DNA of 64,000 bases from Campylorhamphus procurvoides (GCA_013396655.1 WBMV01009271.1:406314-470313); one strand, 5' to 3'; counted from the stretch's first letter, positions 48,411 through 62,792 are shown. Notes: generated by a model from the letters alone, not told the origin. Numbers and translations are program-made.

Positions 48411-48938
48411 CTAACATTAATTTAATGGGATTAAGACCAAGGATGAAAATAAAAATATTTTTTTAAAGACTAAGAATTTTAATTTCCTGCTAATCCTGGA
48501 GCATATTAATAGAAGTCAACATTAAAATCTTAATTTAAATACAAAGTTAGGAGCTTCATCCTTCTAACAGTCTGTATATTCAAAAAGGAGATCGAGATAA
48601 AGAGCCATTCCTTCAAAGAGCAATCCAGGTCACCTAAAGCAGGCAGGATCCCAAACCCCTTCTTTACTGAGATCCACCTGTGAAGCAGCAACAGCAAGTT
48701 TCCACAGGAGATGGATTAATTAAATGGATCTATGGTCCTTTATTCCAGCTGAGTATCAGGAGAAGTGCTGGGATTGCAGTGTCAATGATGAACACATATT
48801 TTTGGGGATCTTTTTCACAAGCGGCTAATGGATGTTGATAGCCATTTACCATTACAGTTAGTGACAATTTAATGGCTGTGCTGGCATTGTTTTGAGAATC
48901 TCATCCCAGGAGATTTTAATAGAAAATCTAACTATATT

Positions 48939-48939
<1 letters not shown>
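48411..48939. other. Non-coding stretch, no gene seen
   Basis: AT-rich unique-looking DNA between the CR1 element and the TATC microsatellite. No exon, RNA gene or further mobile element recognised. Confidence 0.6.
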
Positions 48940-48991
<52 letters not shown>

Positions 48992-49001
48992 TTATTTATT
49001 A
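48940..49001. repeat. (CTAT)n microsatellite with TTTA extension
   Basis: About twelve uninterrupted CTAT units (48940-48990) followed by three TTTA-like units. The long pure tract should be highly polymorphic. The frame that reads it as repeated Ile-Tyr-Leu-Ser is an artefact. Confidence 0.95.
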
Positions 49002-51615
49002 TTGTCAGGGACTTCTGTTTTCTAAAGTATTTTTATTACTTCCTCTCACTTTTCGTTTTAGCAACCCAAATTCTCTTCTCCCTTACAGAAGTGAATGAAA
49101 ACAGTTTAGGCAGCACCTGGATGAAGTAAATCTTTCAGTTCTCTTGCTGCCTTTAGAAATCTCTTTTTCATTAAAACTGATTTGCATACTACCAAACTGT
49201 ATTCCCTATAAGTCTCAAAGCTGATTTGAAACAAAGGGCTGATGGGCAAAAATCAACGAAGTTGCTAAAGGAGAGCTAATAAGGTCAAACCAATCAGTAA
49301 ATCGGTCTTTAAAAAAATCTTTCCAGGCTAGTTATCTGTTTGCTCAAGAATTCAGGCAAGTCTTATTCTTCATGCAAGTCTTATTTTTTAATTCATCACA
49401 TTTATTTTTGCAGAGAAGCAATATTGAAGATTGAATTTAAACAATCACTTCACCCTTTTCCACTGGGTTATGTAATGCAAAGAAATTACTCCATGAAGTG
49501 TGTAAAGCTTTTCCACCTTTTCCTTACTGTGTCACTCTCTCGTGACACATTGTTGTATGCTTTGTCCCGTTATTAATATTCATGATTTTATTACAGTGCC
49601 AGCACTTTATTCAACAGATCTGATTTATGCAGACATGTCATCTCCTTGGAAAACCCTGGGAAGGGGTGAGCAAGATTATGTCCACTTGTTCACATTTAGA
49701 ACCCTGAGATATATTTATCACTGCAAATACAATTTGGATTATTTGGGGTCGGATCGCTAAAGATGCTGTCTTTTATGACAGCACTGAGTAGCTGAAAGAG
49801 GCTGATGGCAGGTTCAGTCCTGTTGTATCTAGGCACTCTTTCAAGCTGTGGAGGGCACGTAGGCTGCAGAGTGGAGCTCTCTCCCCTGCTAGTCCTGGCT
49901 CAGGCTGAAATAACCCATCTCTCTTGCTTTCCCTTATTTGTAGCTGTAATCAAGTCTTTGCTCCTTTAGTGTGTTTAGCTCCAAAACTCACTGTGCAGGA
50001 ACAAGAGTAATTTATAAGGTTCTATTGGATGTACCTATCAAGTTTTTAAATATTTGGTCTTGGAGGAATCACAGCCTAGAACACTGACTTCTGAGGAATG
50101 GCTGGGAAAGGAGAGGAACCTTTCAATTCATGGAGAGGGGATATAAGTTCATCGCCAACAATTTCCATTATGAGAATGAAATGAATGGTGAGAGGGACAA
50201 CTGTTACAGACAGCCAGGTTTCACTTTTGCAAAAGAAAGAATTCTGGAGAATATAAATATCACCTACCCCCCAAAAAACACTGACAGAGGGCATGCACAT
50301 GGACTCAGTATTTGTTCATAGCATAAGTCTGCATCTTACCGTCCAAAAGACCTCTAAAGCCCATTTTGGGTTTAGTAGGCACAATTGCATCAACTTTTAA
50401 GTTGTTGTATGTGCGTGAGCAAGAAGAGAAACAAAAGATGAGCCAAATGCAAATTGTCACAGAACTATCCAAAACTACTAAGGCTTCCTCTGGCTGTTGG
50501 CTACACTCAGTATTTTTACTATTCAAAGTATTTCCTAGGGTAGTTATGGAGAAACAAAAGGAAATGCTGTATTTAGAGACAGATATGCTAGGAGGTAATG
50601 AGTGCTTCCTTTGAAGCTGGTTTGAGTTTAGGGCACTCAGTACCTGGCAGAATCTGGCCTGTGCTGAGAGTTTATCCATCTTGAACCACAACTTTATAGA
50701 CAGACATGTTGTATGGAGGCAGCTCTGTTGACTACAGTGTTATGTCACACATGTCAATCAGGCTGAATTTGTTCTTGCAGCTATGAAGATAGACTGTATG
50801 TAAAAGAAACAGATTACTGAAAATCAAGTAGAAAACGTAGCAAAAATATTTGGTATAATTGAAAAATAAAATTATTCTTTTGCCAAAAATAGAAATCCAG
50901 TAATATTTTTCTGCAATTGCTTCTACCAGAGCGAAATGAAAACAGTTTTTAGTGTAGTTGTTTATTACTTTTTTCATCTGACATTTAATGAGAGTGAAGA
51001 CTGAAATATCTTGGAATTTTATTTATAGCTATTTCTATCTTTCTTGCCGCACAATTTTAGACTGATACAAATGTATCCACCTCTGCTCAGTACCCCTGAA
51101 AAATGCAGTAAAGCAAGGTGAATTCCCTCTCCTTCTCCTTCAGTAGAAGTATGCTAGTTGGAGAAGAATTATATAATTTACAGTATGATCAAGTGCTATC
51201 AGCTTTCTCCCATGCATACTGCAAATTGTTCTCTCAGAAATGTACTACATTTTAACATTTTTGCAAACTCAGTTACTCGTTTCTGGCCAGAGTCTTGTAC
51301 ATCTTATTTGATGAGAAAGACATTAATTCTCATGAATATCATGTAAAATTCATTAACATCCTTATGAAATTGCTGTCAGTGGTGTTAGAACCTGACAAAA
51401 AGTGAATAACATTAATTGGAAACCTTTGAGCATTTTCCATCAGGTTTTTGGTGTGATAATAAAATGTATATTAATAATATAGTTAATAAAATATAATTTG
51501 AAATAATATCAGGAAGTTTATTATTATATTATGTATGTTTACATAAATAGATTGTTTGGCAATGTATTGTAATACTAATATTATGTACGTACACCTTTAA
51601 TATAACATGTTTCTG
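49002..51615. other. Non-coding stretch, no gene seen
   Basis: Short and medium frames occur on both strands, for example 128 codons on the minus strand at 50305-50691 and 63 on the plus strand at 50130-50321. None has a recognised domain or convincing paired splice sites. A GCAAGTCTTATT motif is duplicated near 49356 and 49375. The segment from about 51440 on is very AT-rich. Confidence 0.6.
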
Positions 51616-51666
51616 TAGAATTTCTTAAAATTTAGAATTTCTCAAACTTTAGAATTTCTCAAAAAA
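51616..51666. repeat. 17-bp tandem repeat, three copies
   Basis: Three consecutive 17-bp units starting TAGAATTTCT lie at 51616-51632, 51633-51649 and 51650-51666. The last two differ only in their final bases (TAGAATTTCTCAAACTT against TAGAATTTCTCAAAAAA). AT-rich minisatellite-like array of no evident function. Confidence 0.9.
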
Positions 51667-51673
51667 ATAGATC

Positions 51674-51735
51674 ATTAGCATCATTATTCCCACTTTATAA
51701 GTAGGGAAATTTGGCATTTAGAAAAGGCCTCAACA
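51674..51735 (+). repeat. Possible MIR/L2-like fragment
   Basis: CATCATTATTCCCACTTTATA followed by AGTAGGGAAATTTGGCATTT resembles the MIR/L2 block 'attattatccccattttacagatgggaaaactgaggc' in order and spacing. Short and diverged. Confidence 0.35.
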
Positions 51736-53789
51736 AGTATTCTCTGCACATCTCAAATTACTTTACTCCATGAAAAATTCTGGCAATGATTTGATATCAC
51801 GACTAAATTAAGCAAATTTAAAACAACAAAACAAAAAAATGGTATCTGTTCCCATAATCTTATTAAGTAAGTGAATTGCAGAGAAAATTCAGGAGCAGGG
51901 TTGGAGACCTTTTATCTGCATAATCCTCTTTCCATCAAGAAGCTCCTCACATTCTTGCAATGCTCAAAAGATGTATTTCATCGCTATTACTGCTCAAATA
52001 CTTTATTTTACAAAGATTTTGTTTTTCAGCTCTTGGGCTGCATTATTGTTCTGAGTTCAGAGGGATTGAAAGCTCATCAATTAAACACTTTCAAACACTG
52101 AAATAATTTGAGAGTTCTTGATTTTAATTCACACTCTTCCAGACGAGGAAATGAGTCACTGAGTATACATTCTGCTGCGTCTAAATCAGAATGTCAAAAT
52201 ATATACATACTTATGTACCATTCGCTAGGAACAGAAGTTGACTTAAGACTTTACAAGCCAACATTAACTGTGAGAGGGCACTGGGAGGAGTTGACTACCC
52301 GCTTATGGGGCCCAAAGCATCTGTTATCATGACCTGTTCCTTAGCTCTCAGTAGTGTGCCAGCGTACAGCAGCCTTGTAGTGAGTATAGAGGTGCAGATG
52401 GCAACTCAGTGGTGGGCCATATCCCAGCTCTTCCGCTTGAATATCCAGTGCCCAATTACTGTGACAAGTTCTTGCTGCACTAAATGAAGGGTTAAATAAG
52501 AAAAGAATAGCAGTTAAAGACACTTAAGTGCTTTTTTTCTCTTTTCCGCTTGCATTCTGAGTGTGCAGCTAGTGCAGTGGAGGGTTCTCTCCTAGCTCTG
52601 CACACCCCTGTGCCATGCCAGCAGTGGTGAGCAGCACACACTCAACAACCCCTCAGTGCTGAACAACATGTATTTTTGAAACACCAAAGACTGAGAATTC
52701 CTTTTCAAAATACCTCCCTTCTGTATGGAAAAAGACATTGAAAGCCTTCAAATTCAAGCCTGTATCATCTTAATCTGCCAAATCCCACCCCTTATTCTAT
52801 TAAAAATGTAGTAATTCTGTAACTTCCCATACCACAGTTTCACTGTTTTTTGTTTGGTTCTCTTCCCCACACCCTTTCATCACTAAGCATTGCTAAATAT
52901 CAAAACTTTCTCTGATTTTTTGTCTTCATTACTGGCAATACAGACTGCCTCTCCAAGGGTCTGCAGACAATTGTGTAAACTTTCCAAAGAGTATATTTCT
53001 CCCTGCATGTGCAGTGAATTACTCCATAACCCTACACTTCTTCTGAATATCCAAGGTGCTATATCCAAGGACTGTACAGAGAGGGAGAAGTGCTTGAGAA
53101 TCAAAGATCTAGAGATCTGACAGCATGTGAATGAATTATTCTTTGCCCCTTTTGAGCATTTCTTCAGTCCACGCATACTTATTTGGACTGATCTGTAGAG
53201 CCCCAGCCCTGGATTTCATGTCAGAACTGTTCCTCTTGCCCCAGCCACTTCCTGTATCCTTGTGTTGCAACCTGCTTCCTGGGGTAGAAACTAAAGATGT
53301 CATAATCACTGATAGTTAATTTAGTTTAATTTATTATTTGGTTGAATTTTCACCCCTTTGTAATTCCTTTTCCCAAAGACAACATATTGTAATTACAGGT
53401 CATTCATAGATATTGCTCTTTCTACCACTAAATACAAGATTCAAATATAATTTGTAAGTCCCCCCTGATAGATGAAGCAGCAAAAATCACCTGGTATCAT
53501 CCTCTTTCCTTTAAAAACAGAATATAGTAAGCTTTTGATTAATATAGCCATATGGATAAGGCAATGGTATGGTCAAAAGCTCTGATACAGATGCCTACTA
53601 TACTGTGAAATGGAAGACTATATTGCACTGTGCTCATTAGGACAGGCTCATTCTAGAGTGTGTTTGATGTCACAAGCCAGTTAAGCCTCCAGCTCTACAT
53701 GGTAAGAATAATAAACTTACAATATTGAAGTCCCAACCCACAGCAAGCCCTCTCTTCCAGCTGCACAATGACAGCTTCACTGCGCTTAA
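51736..53789. other. Non-coding stretch, no gene seen
   Basis: A slightly GC-richer patch at about 52100-52660 carries several short overlapping frames without recognisable domains or paired splice sites. No mobile element identified. Confidence 0.55.
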
Positions 53790-54030
53790 TGCCAGAGTTA
53801 CAGTGGTAGATCTGGTGGACAGATTTTGGTGATGGCTATGCCAATATAACTATCAAAGGAAACTCGCATCTTATCCAGTAGAAACCATTCTTTTGCAGCA
53901 ATGGTGGAATTATACCCAGTATTATAAGCAAAAGAGGTACTCTTGTTGCAGAAAAAGTAATTATTGGGGAATAGTATCTGCTAAACACTTGTTTAAATCC
54001 ATGCCTACACTTGGTGAACGGATGCAACTT
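53790..54030. mobile_element. Possible ancient DNA-transposon fragment
   Basis: Segments such as GGTGATGGCTATGCCAATATA, TTGCAGCAATGGTGGAATTA and ATGCCTACACTTGG recall old non-autonomous DNA transposons of reptiles and birds, in which 'gctatgccgataaaac' and 'gtagtgtagac' motifs recur near the ends. I could not find matching terminal inverted repeats or a target-site duplication, so this is a tentative call. Confidence 0.2.
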
Positions 54031-57000
54031 TCTTGTGTAAAAATACCCAGCATTACAGTACTGTGAGCATATCAATGGGGAAAGCACTACATTCCTATGG
54101 CACATATGGGAAACTCAAAGTGCTGTTCAAAATATTGTTTATACGGTGGGTTCTGCAAGAAATTCTTGGAAAATAAATACATTAATGTGAGACCCATTTA
54201 GGCATGTGAATACCAATCAAAGTTAGGAAACAGAAGCAGAGGATTGTGGTCTGTATTCAGTGTAGGTTATAAAAGATTTTCAGTGATAGATGTTCGGTAG
54301 TCCATCCTAATAAACTGATTTCTTGTTTACTTCCGATGGATTCAACCAGGATTGGAAGTGAGTTGAAATACTTCCACTATTTTGTGTCCTTTTCTGAAAG
54401 ACAGTTTAAGAAAAGTTTATTAAAGTAGTAAAGTAGAAAAAAATATGAGTAGATTTAATGGCTTTCAAACAGCAATGGAGTAGAAAGCCTAACTCATTGT
54501 TACCATATCCAAAGCATTTTAAAAGTACAAGCAAGGAATGCATCTCTATCATCTGAGTTTAATACAAAATCATGTTCCTCTCCTGTCACACACAGGATTT
54601 GTTATAGATTTTATCTGCAATAAAAGCTATGTCAGTAGTGCCACATAATACATTTGTAAAGGTTAGAGATATTTTAACCCTCATCTGTGACCAGAATTTT
54701 AATGACAAACATATCCTCTGAAGCTGTACTAAGAGAGGAAAACTCTTCTGTAGATATTAATGCAAATAGTGTAGAACAATGCTTACGCAACATTACAATA
54801 GGGTCATTGTGAATCATGTCCTTGAAGTTACAAATATGTGACATAAGTAAAGATATATTATTATGAATTCTGCCAATCTCGTGTCCTTGTCAGGGGTTTC
54901 TGTTTTTGCAATCCAGAGAGATTAAACTATTTTATTGCTTAAACTGTCACGAAGACCTGTAAAACAGAGCAGCAGAATTACTTTAATGACTTTCTTTTTG
55001 AAAAATGCATTCTTACAAACCATGCATAATGAACAGCAAATTCAAAGATGTATTGTTTCTGTCCATTTGTATTTCATTTTCAAAAAATTCATTTATTTCC
55101 ACCTCGAACCTTGCTAATTAGGGGAAAAATGAGGGAAGCAAACACCCCATCAACAGAAGTTTTGTTCACATCCAAGGGCTTGAAGGATCAAGTTTTATCT
55201 TTGAAACTGGAAAGCATTTAACAGCAGCAAAGTTTTCATATGGAAAGATAATGCTTCCTCTTTAATTATCCTCTCTATTTGTAAAACTTTTCCATGGGAC
55301 TACAATATCAGATTTAATTGTTGATTCTTTTATTTGGCTTGAGATGATGGATTTCTGCAAGATGCAGCTCAGCAATACCTTCTCCGGAAAAAAACACCAC
55401 AGCTTAAATGAGCAAGAGGTTTATCACATGGGTTCTGCTAAGAAAATGGAATAGATTTGAACTTGTTTCACTTAGATAGAGCAAGAGATGCAAGTAGGAC
55501 TATTACCATGCTTGAAGAAAAGTTACATATCCAAAATAAACTCTTGGATTATAAATCCATGACCGTAACTACTTATACATAACACTTATTTTGGCATCTG
55601 ATCATCTTTATTGGAACTGCGAGACTCATTTGGGGTAAATGATAGTTTAATTAGTGGACTCTATACAGAGTTTCAGCTTTTACCTTTTCTCCTTAAAACA
55701 ACAAGTTTCTAGAAAGCAAAGGCAGTCTTGTTTTGATTAACCATTTATCTTCAAGCCTTAGATCAGTATCAGGACATTTTTTTTCCCTTTTGATTCATAA
55801 TTGATTTTAGAAATTTAAGTTGATATTTGCAGCATTACTGAACCTCCACATTACAGTGTATAATTATCCATAAGATCTGCGTAGCATAAAACAAAACTGT
55901 TTGCTTTTAGAGGACATCTGCTATAAATTAAATGATACCATAAATTTTCCAAGACAGCGATCACCTACACAGTTGTTGCAGAGGCAAAAAGTCTTGGCTT
56001 CCCAGAGCAGGTTCCTTTTCAGCCTCTTCTCAGGGAGGTCAACAGCATTTACTTGTTTGCTTTTTCTAGGTACCCTCCCCCACTTTAATGAAATTAGAAT
56101 GAAATGCTTTCGACGCCTGCACAGATCAGTTTTCTTTCTTTGGGGAAACATGTGAACATCATTAGAACAGTTTCTCTCTCTCTTTTCAAAAATGTTTCCT
56201 TAACAAACTTTATGAAATTCAAACTCAGGGAGTTCATTCCAATGCTGTCTTTAATAAAGTGGCATCTGCTAAGGTTGGTAAATGTAAGTATCTGTTGCTG
56301 GTAGGAACCCTTATCTTCATGAGCAGGGAGTTCTCAACATGAGCCTTTACTCTAAAGGTGCCATCCCTGGAGCCCGACTAGGTGTTTGGTTTATCCTTGG
56401 GAACATTGTTCAAATCTGTTCATCCTTTGCTTTGTAAAATAGAAGAAATTAAAAGAATTTTTAATTATATGGCTGCTGCCACTTACTGTTAATAATAAAT
56501 GCTACATGGTGCCGTGAGGAAAGCCATGCCTAGCTCTTGTCTCCTGAGAAGATTCACAGCAGAGCTGGGGAGTTGAGTTGCTGTTGGCCTCTCTTTTAAG
56601 CACACCTTTCTCTGTGGTGGTTTGCTCTATAAGCTTGTTAAGAGCAGAATGAATTAGGAGTGAACTGATGACTTGCTCACCTCAGAGACGCAAGAATTAT
56701 GTTCTTGCATTCTTTGAAAAGTTCATGGGCAGCATCTACTCAGGTTCTCTGTGTGCCTTTTCTTCATGAGGCTCTCAAATATCTGAACTGTGGTAGGCCT
56801 TGGCATTTTTATAGTGTATTTACCTTCCGGTATGTAAAGAGCAAAGGTGCTTTTTAAGTCAAGCAGGATATGAAGGCTCCTTCTCTGGCAAGATAACCTC
56901 AGAGGGTTTTGCAGCTGCCTGGGACTGAAGTAAGTGCTTTTGATGAATGAGTCAAAATGACATGTTTGGGGATGAAATAAGGTGCTAGTCACAGGTTTTT

Positions 57001-59794
57001 GAAACAGCAGCCATGGTAAGTGCTTGAAAAAGAGCTTTTTTCTAGTAAACTTCTGTTGTGTGAGCTAGTTACACTTCCGACTTGTTGCTTTTGCTATCAA
57101 AATTCCTTATTGCTTATTATAGATAATGACATTAAAGTTTACATAAAGTAAACTGTATCAGCAACCCAAGCTGTGAACAGTCATGAATCAATTCACACCC
57201 CAAAATAAGTGCAAGGACTATTCTGTTATAGAGTGAAATTTGGGATTCTTATATAGGTACATGACCACTACAGTGGAAAGTGGATAAGGAAAACCCGAAT
57301 ATGCTGGAACTTGTAGTATCTCACTGAGAGATGATAACACAGAAATAATAGCATTCCATGCGGGACTCCCTTGCTTTTGTCATTGGAGAAATACCTCATG
57401 CTGGCAATGAACAGGCAACACAATTTTATTCTGCTTTACCTTTTTATTCTATGGTACCTTATTTGTACTTTGCTACAAAAGGAGCTGTAAAATTGCATTT
57501 TAAAGGGTTTTTTTTGTTTGGCATACAAGATGCATGCTTGATAGTACCTCCCTAATGAGAATTTATTGTTTAGGATCTCTGATATCTGTTTTGTAAGGTA
57601 CAGCTGTCTAGGACACTTGGGAAGAAATAGATAAGATACAATGAATATGGTTTAATTAGGCTGAAACTTTATTTACTGTCTTATTTTGAGCCTACTGATA
57701 AAGGAGTGCAAATGTTAATGCTTTATTTAACTATTTACATTAGTTAAAGCCTGTTGTGTGTTCTCTGTTATTCCACAACAGCATCCTGAATTGGAGGAAT
57801 TGGGAGGCATGAAGAAATAGAGGGAATTCTAGAGAATTTTGGAATTCCAAGATGCTAGAACCACACTAAAAAGTGCTGCACAGGGGGTGAGGAGGCTGAA
57901 GGATAAGGACAGCTGCATACTTTCCATATGAGACAAAACCCATTTTCAGTCTGTGAAAAACATGTGTTTCTTATTACATATCAGGTCCAAAATTCTCTGT
58001 AAATTTTTGTTTTCCTTTTAATTTTTCTTCAGAGGAAACCAATTTTAGATTTATGGTATACTTTTCTAGTAATAATGCTTTTAAATGATACATTCTAATT
58101 TAATATCTCTTTGTTCAAATATATAATTTTAAGCATACTCTTTTCAGTCTGAATGATAGATAAAATTGAAAGAACTTTTTGTGTTAGCCTATAGAATTAT
58201 ACCAGTTTAGAGACCCTGTCAAATTCTTAATTGTGCAAATTTAGAGCCTGATCTTGGCAGGACTAATTTCTTGCATACACAGTGTTCAAATTATTCACAT
58301 ACTTGTATATATTTTCTTAGAATACAGGCCTTATAACATTCAGAGGTCTTCATGAGGCAGTCTGTAGGTGATCCACAATAAAATATAAGGGCTACAGAAA
58401 AGGTTTTTAACTGATCCTCTTTAAAGAACTGTTTAGGTCTAAACACTGTCATCTAATATAGTCACTGTTTGTGGACCATTTATTAGGAAAAGAAAATTGA
58501 AAAGAAAATTATAAAGAAATGTGAGTATAAAGAAAATGGAGAAGCAATTTCTAAGTAGATGCTGCGAGTGATTTGTTTCTGAACCAACACAAACCTTGCT
58601 AATCTTGATTCTTTACCAACACTCAGATCAGCAGAGGTTTTAGCAGTAGAAGACTTAGTAAAACCAATGATGTGAACATTTAAAGGCACACCTGGGAATT
58701 AAACATAAACAACAACATTGCTAGTTGCTGACACCTGTACTTCCATGTTTACCAAGTATTATTACCTTTATTTTTAAAATATGCATTTCTCTGTTCCGTT
58801 TTTGTGTTGTTGGTTTGTTTTTGGGGTTTCTTTGTGGGTTTTTTTTTTCTGGTATCTTTTTAATATCTATGTCTTGCCCTATTTATAAAAAGGTAGAATG
58901 TATTTTACATACAAAGTACTGTGCACTCAGGGTTTTTATTCCTTCAGATTTTGTTTCCTAGTGGCATGGGTGCTTTAGGATCAGTAAAATCCAATCTTGT
59001 TCTCAGGAGACATGAGTTGCTTTGATGTGTTAAACTGATAACCCATTCAATGAATGGCTGTGACACCCCACTAAAGCATATCTTTCAGCTACTTTATGTA
59101 TTTCACAGACCTTTATGTTTAAAAATGTTATTATTCTTTTATGAGTTATATTGTGATTTTATGACAATAAAATGCATTGTTTTCTTTAACTGATTTTCCA
59201 TTATAATACCTTCCAGCTTTTAGCACATTGGAGTTCTATAAGTACCTTTAGAAAAAAATGGGAAAATTCTTCATCTAACTACTTGAATTTCGTGATCATG
59301 AGCATCAGACTTACAACATTTTTTTCTAGTTTTATACATCTCTCTTTCTCTCTATCTGTTTAGCAATAATTGGGGATGGTCTTGAAAGGAGAGACCACCA
59401 GACCACTGCAAGAGAGTTCCCCTTTGTGGGGTAGATTACACTCAGTCACTGCATTGTAAGTGCAGGCTGCAGCTGTGGTGCAGATGGGGAGGACAACTTC
59501 CAGACTTAGCTCATAAGCATAAATATAAGGAGGCAGATGATGAAACACCTTACATAATTACTTGGTGAATATAGCTGATTGACTGGTTATTTGCATGTTA
59601 TATATGTCTTGACCCTTGCTCACTCCATGTCAGACTCAGAGTGCAAGGCTTGAATGGTTCAGCTTAAGGTGAATTATATAGCCTGGCCAATGTTATCATA
59701 ATTAAAACTTTTATACGAATTACTTTCATGTAACCTGTGTTCTACATATTTGAGAAGTGCTTTGAAGAGGTTTTTTTTTTATTTTATTTTGAAT
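54031..59794. other. Non-coding stretch, no gene seen
   Basis: AT-rich DNA with short chance ORFs. I see no splice-bounded exon, CpG cluster, RNA gene or recognisable mobile element. Frames such as 56723-56992 (minus) and 55901-56155 (plus) have no motif and lie opposite other chance frames. Confidence 0.6.
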
Positions 59795-59845
59795 GAACCT
59801 CTTTATCTCCCTCATCTGTAATATGGCTCTAATTATAGTAGTTAA
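59795..59845 (-). repeat. Possible MIR/L2-like fragment, reverse orientation
   Basis: CTTTATCTCCCTCATCTGTA followed by ATATGGCTCTAATTATAGTA resembles the reverse complement of the MIR/L2 block ('cagtttccccatctgtaaaatgggataataata'). Preceded by a T-rich tract (59771-59790). Confidence 0.4.
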
Positions 59846-62482
59846 AGGTGAAGAAACAATTAGAAATGTGGAAAGATGAATCCAACTTAATTTTACATAA
59901 ATCTATGTCAGAAACTTGGGCCAAAAGCAGATATTTGTTTGCTTTTTTTTTCAATAGGGGAAAAAATATTTTTGGCTCCAGATTGATATACAATACTCTA
60001 GTTTGGCTCAATCATTCATGGATATTTGACCTTAAGTCTGTAGGTGGTCAACAACTCAAAAAAAAAATGATTTGGAATAAATAGTTCAGCTTGCTAATTG
60101 GATTTCTTCCTTACAAAGGTTCTGTACTTCCGAGAGAGTGGTCCCTGGGTCATACAGAAACAGAAAATTAATATATAAGAAACACCCTGACTGAAAAACA
60201 ACACCTTAGTAGGCAAGTCTACAATAATAATTTTGAAAATCATGTTTTTAATAAGACAGAGTGTTTTGTTGATCCCTGCATTATAGGAACATTGCAATAA
60301 TTAATGCACAAGCTGCCTAGGGAAAGACTGCCAGACTCCAGGACAAACAGTCATGAGGAAAGCCCCAGCAGCAAGGAAGATGGAAGGTTACTTAATTAAT
60401 CAAAATCTTTGGGAGATCAAAAGCACATTTTGTAGAAATAGGTCCAAGAAACTTGAGGCACTCACAAAAATCCTTCCTGCATCCAGCTACGACTACAGTT
60501 CTGCACCTGTAGCTCAGGCAATGGGACAGACCTTGCTACCATTCCTTTATTTCAGACTAAGTTTAGTGAGTTTTTAGCTAAGGTTTCAGCACCTGAAGAT
60601 TTTGGATGAAAGGTGTTTATGTAATCCTTGGTTTAGGGGAAGCAGAATGAGCTTCCAGCTGGCTGAAGACAGTCTGGGGGCTGGAGCATTTTAATGTTCC
60701 AACCAGTTGCAAAGTGAACATTTTATACACTTTAGTCCCTGAAAATGAGACTTAGGTAAGGTTCAGAGTCCAGTAATGCTTAAGCCCTGTTATGATTTCT
60801 GGTCTTATAAGAAAAAAAATTTATGAATTATTTTGTCCTACCTGGAACATCCTTGTATGCAGATATACGTATTGCACACGCTTTGGATAGCTAAGGTGAA
60901 TGGGAAATCTTTATGATCACCACCAGCAATGAAAAACTAGATGAAGAAGCACTTGCGGTTCCTGAGCACTGTTCATTTCCGCACATCAGAAGGTTTACAA
61001 GCCATAATTGCCACAATGAGTGAGTCACCAGATTTTCTGGAATTAATATACAACTTCTGTCTTGATAACTTTCTGTCATAACAAACAGCAAATAAAGCAA
61101 GACTAGCTTCATCAACAAGAAGAATAAAAGATAGTACAAGGCTCTTAATTTTGGCAGGCATTCAGCTGTGAGAAGAGGTAAGCATTCTCGGTTGTACTCC
61201 CAGCATTTTATTTCAGAAGTTTCTTTGTCAATAATGGTTTAATATGTGTTCAACAAGTCCTTCAACATCTCTTTAAAGACGAAAAAAGTCATGAACAGTT
61301 CATTCAAGGAATACAAACAAATGCTTAAGCCCAGGAGTTGTTTCCCTCTTACCCCGAATTTGAAGGGTTGGGTTACAGACTTCTTTATTTTGTATTTCCT
61401 AAGGTATTCCTCATCCATATACTGGAGACCTGATGAAAGTGTTCGCTGGCATGTTCTGGTGAACTCTGAGAAACTTCTGACCTGGAACAATACTATGTGA
61501 CTGTGTTTGTGTTGTGCCACACCTGAGCTAATTAGGCACATTTCTCAGCTATTCACAGAGTTTTTGCTAAAACGCCCCAAATCATTAAATGGGCTTTTTT
61601 TGGGTAAGCATATCTGGGGAAGCCCAATTTTTTTCTCCATGTCTAGTGTAAGATTACTCCTGTTGGCTTAGCTGAAGGCAGTGCATTTGATTTGTTACCT
61701 AACTAATTCCATCTGAATATTGTAGTGAAAAGCTGAACACTTAAATTTTGTTTTGAGATCTTTTTCTACATGCTAGACATATGGCTGTTAAAATTCAGAG
61801 TCTCTAGACGTTATAGAGGCAACAAAGCTTTAAAGAATATGACTTTTTGTCTGTTGGAGTCCAAGTTTCCTCTCTAACAAAATGAAACGCTTCTTTTTCC
61901 TAGTTCATTGATATGGATATTAAAGTTGTCTCTTAATGAATGAAATCTTGGCTCTGTTAAAATCAACGTAAAAACTCGCATTCAGTCCAATATAGCCAGA
62001 TTTTGTCTGATATTTAGGATGACCTTCTTGCTGCCCTGTATGAACCATGATAAACCTCGAGTGTTCTGCATGTGCTGTAAAATATAACCTTGTTCACTCA
62101 TCCCACTATCTCTGTGTGACTTACTTTTGCCCCCTTTCCTGCCCACATACAGATATTTAACGTATCTATAATTTTCTTGATGATTTTCATTCCTTCTTTT
62201 AATATTGCAACCATATTTGCTGGCTTTCTGCCTGGTCTCTTGGACTCATCTGACAGCATGTGCTTTCATTTGTTATTCAGCTAGTTTACTATCCTCTATG
62301 AGTTTGTTTCATATCTCTTGCTATATTCTTTAAAACTTCACCTTTTGACTTCTCTCTTCCTTTGGCAGAACTAAAAAACAAAAACTTGGATTAATGTGGT
62401 TTGCATTTCCAGCTGTAGTGTGTCTCATTTGAAAGTTTTTCTTTGCATTTGCAATATCTTTATCTGCTCTGAAGCATAATAG
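59846..62482. other. Non-coding stretch, no gene seen
   Basis: Opposing frames at 61239-61541 (minus) and 61246-61500 (plus) overlap almost completely, so at most one could be real; neither has a recognisable domain or strong splice signals. No mobile element recognised. Confidence 0.55.
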
Positions 62483-62560
62483 AGTTTCAATTTATATACT
62501 GCTTTTAACATCAAGCAGGCAGTTCAAAGTCCTTTATAAAATGGGAAAAGAGGAAGATAA
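62483..62560 (+). repeat. Possible L2/MIR-like fragment
   Basis: TTTATATACTGCTTTTAAC, then CAGTTCAAAGTCCTTTATAA, then AATGGGAAAAGAGGAAGATA. This is the order expected of an old L2/MIR-like pattern ('tatatagcgcttttcat', 'tctcaaagcgctttacaa', 'atggggaaactgagg'). Confidence 0.4.
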
Positions 62561-62792
62561 ACCTGAACAGTCGATGCAAATAGAAAAGTTTTCAGGCTAG
62601 ATTTAAACTGAGATAGCATAAGGACATTCTGCATATTATCATGAGTCTTTCTTTACTCTCAGTGCTCCCTCCTTTCTTATTTTCTATTAAACATTATACT
62701 AAGTGATCTTTGTACTCTTTTGCATCTTTTATGTTGCTAATTGCTGTACAAAGCTGAGGAAAGTTTTTGGGTTTCTTTTTTTTTTCCTATAG

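Noticed and set aside
61239..61541. 100-codon minus-strand and 84-codon plus-strand frames over the same bases
   Set aside because: Full overlap on opposite strands without domains or good splice signals indicates chance frames.
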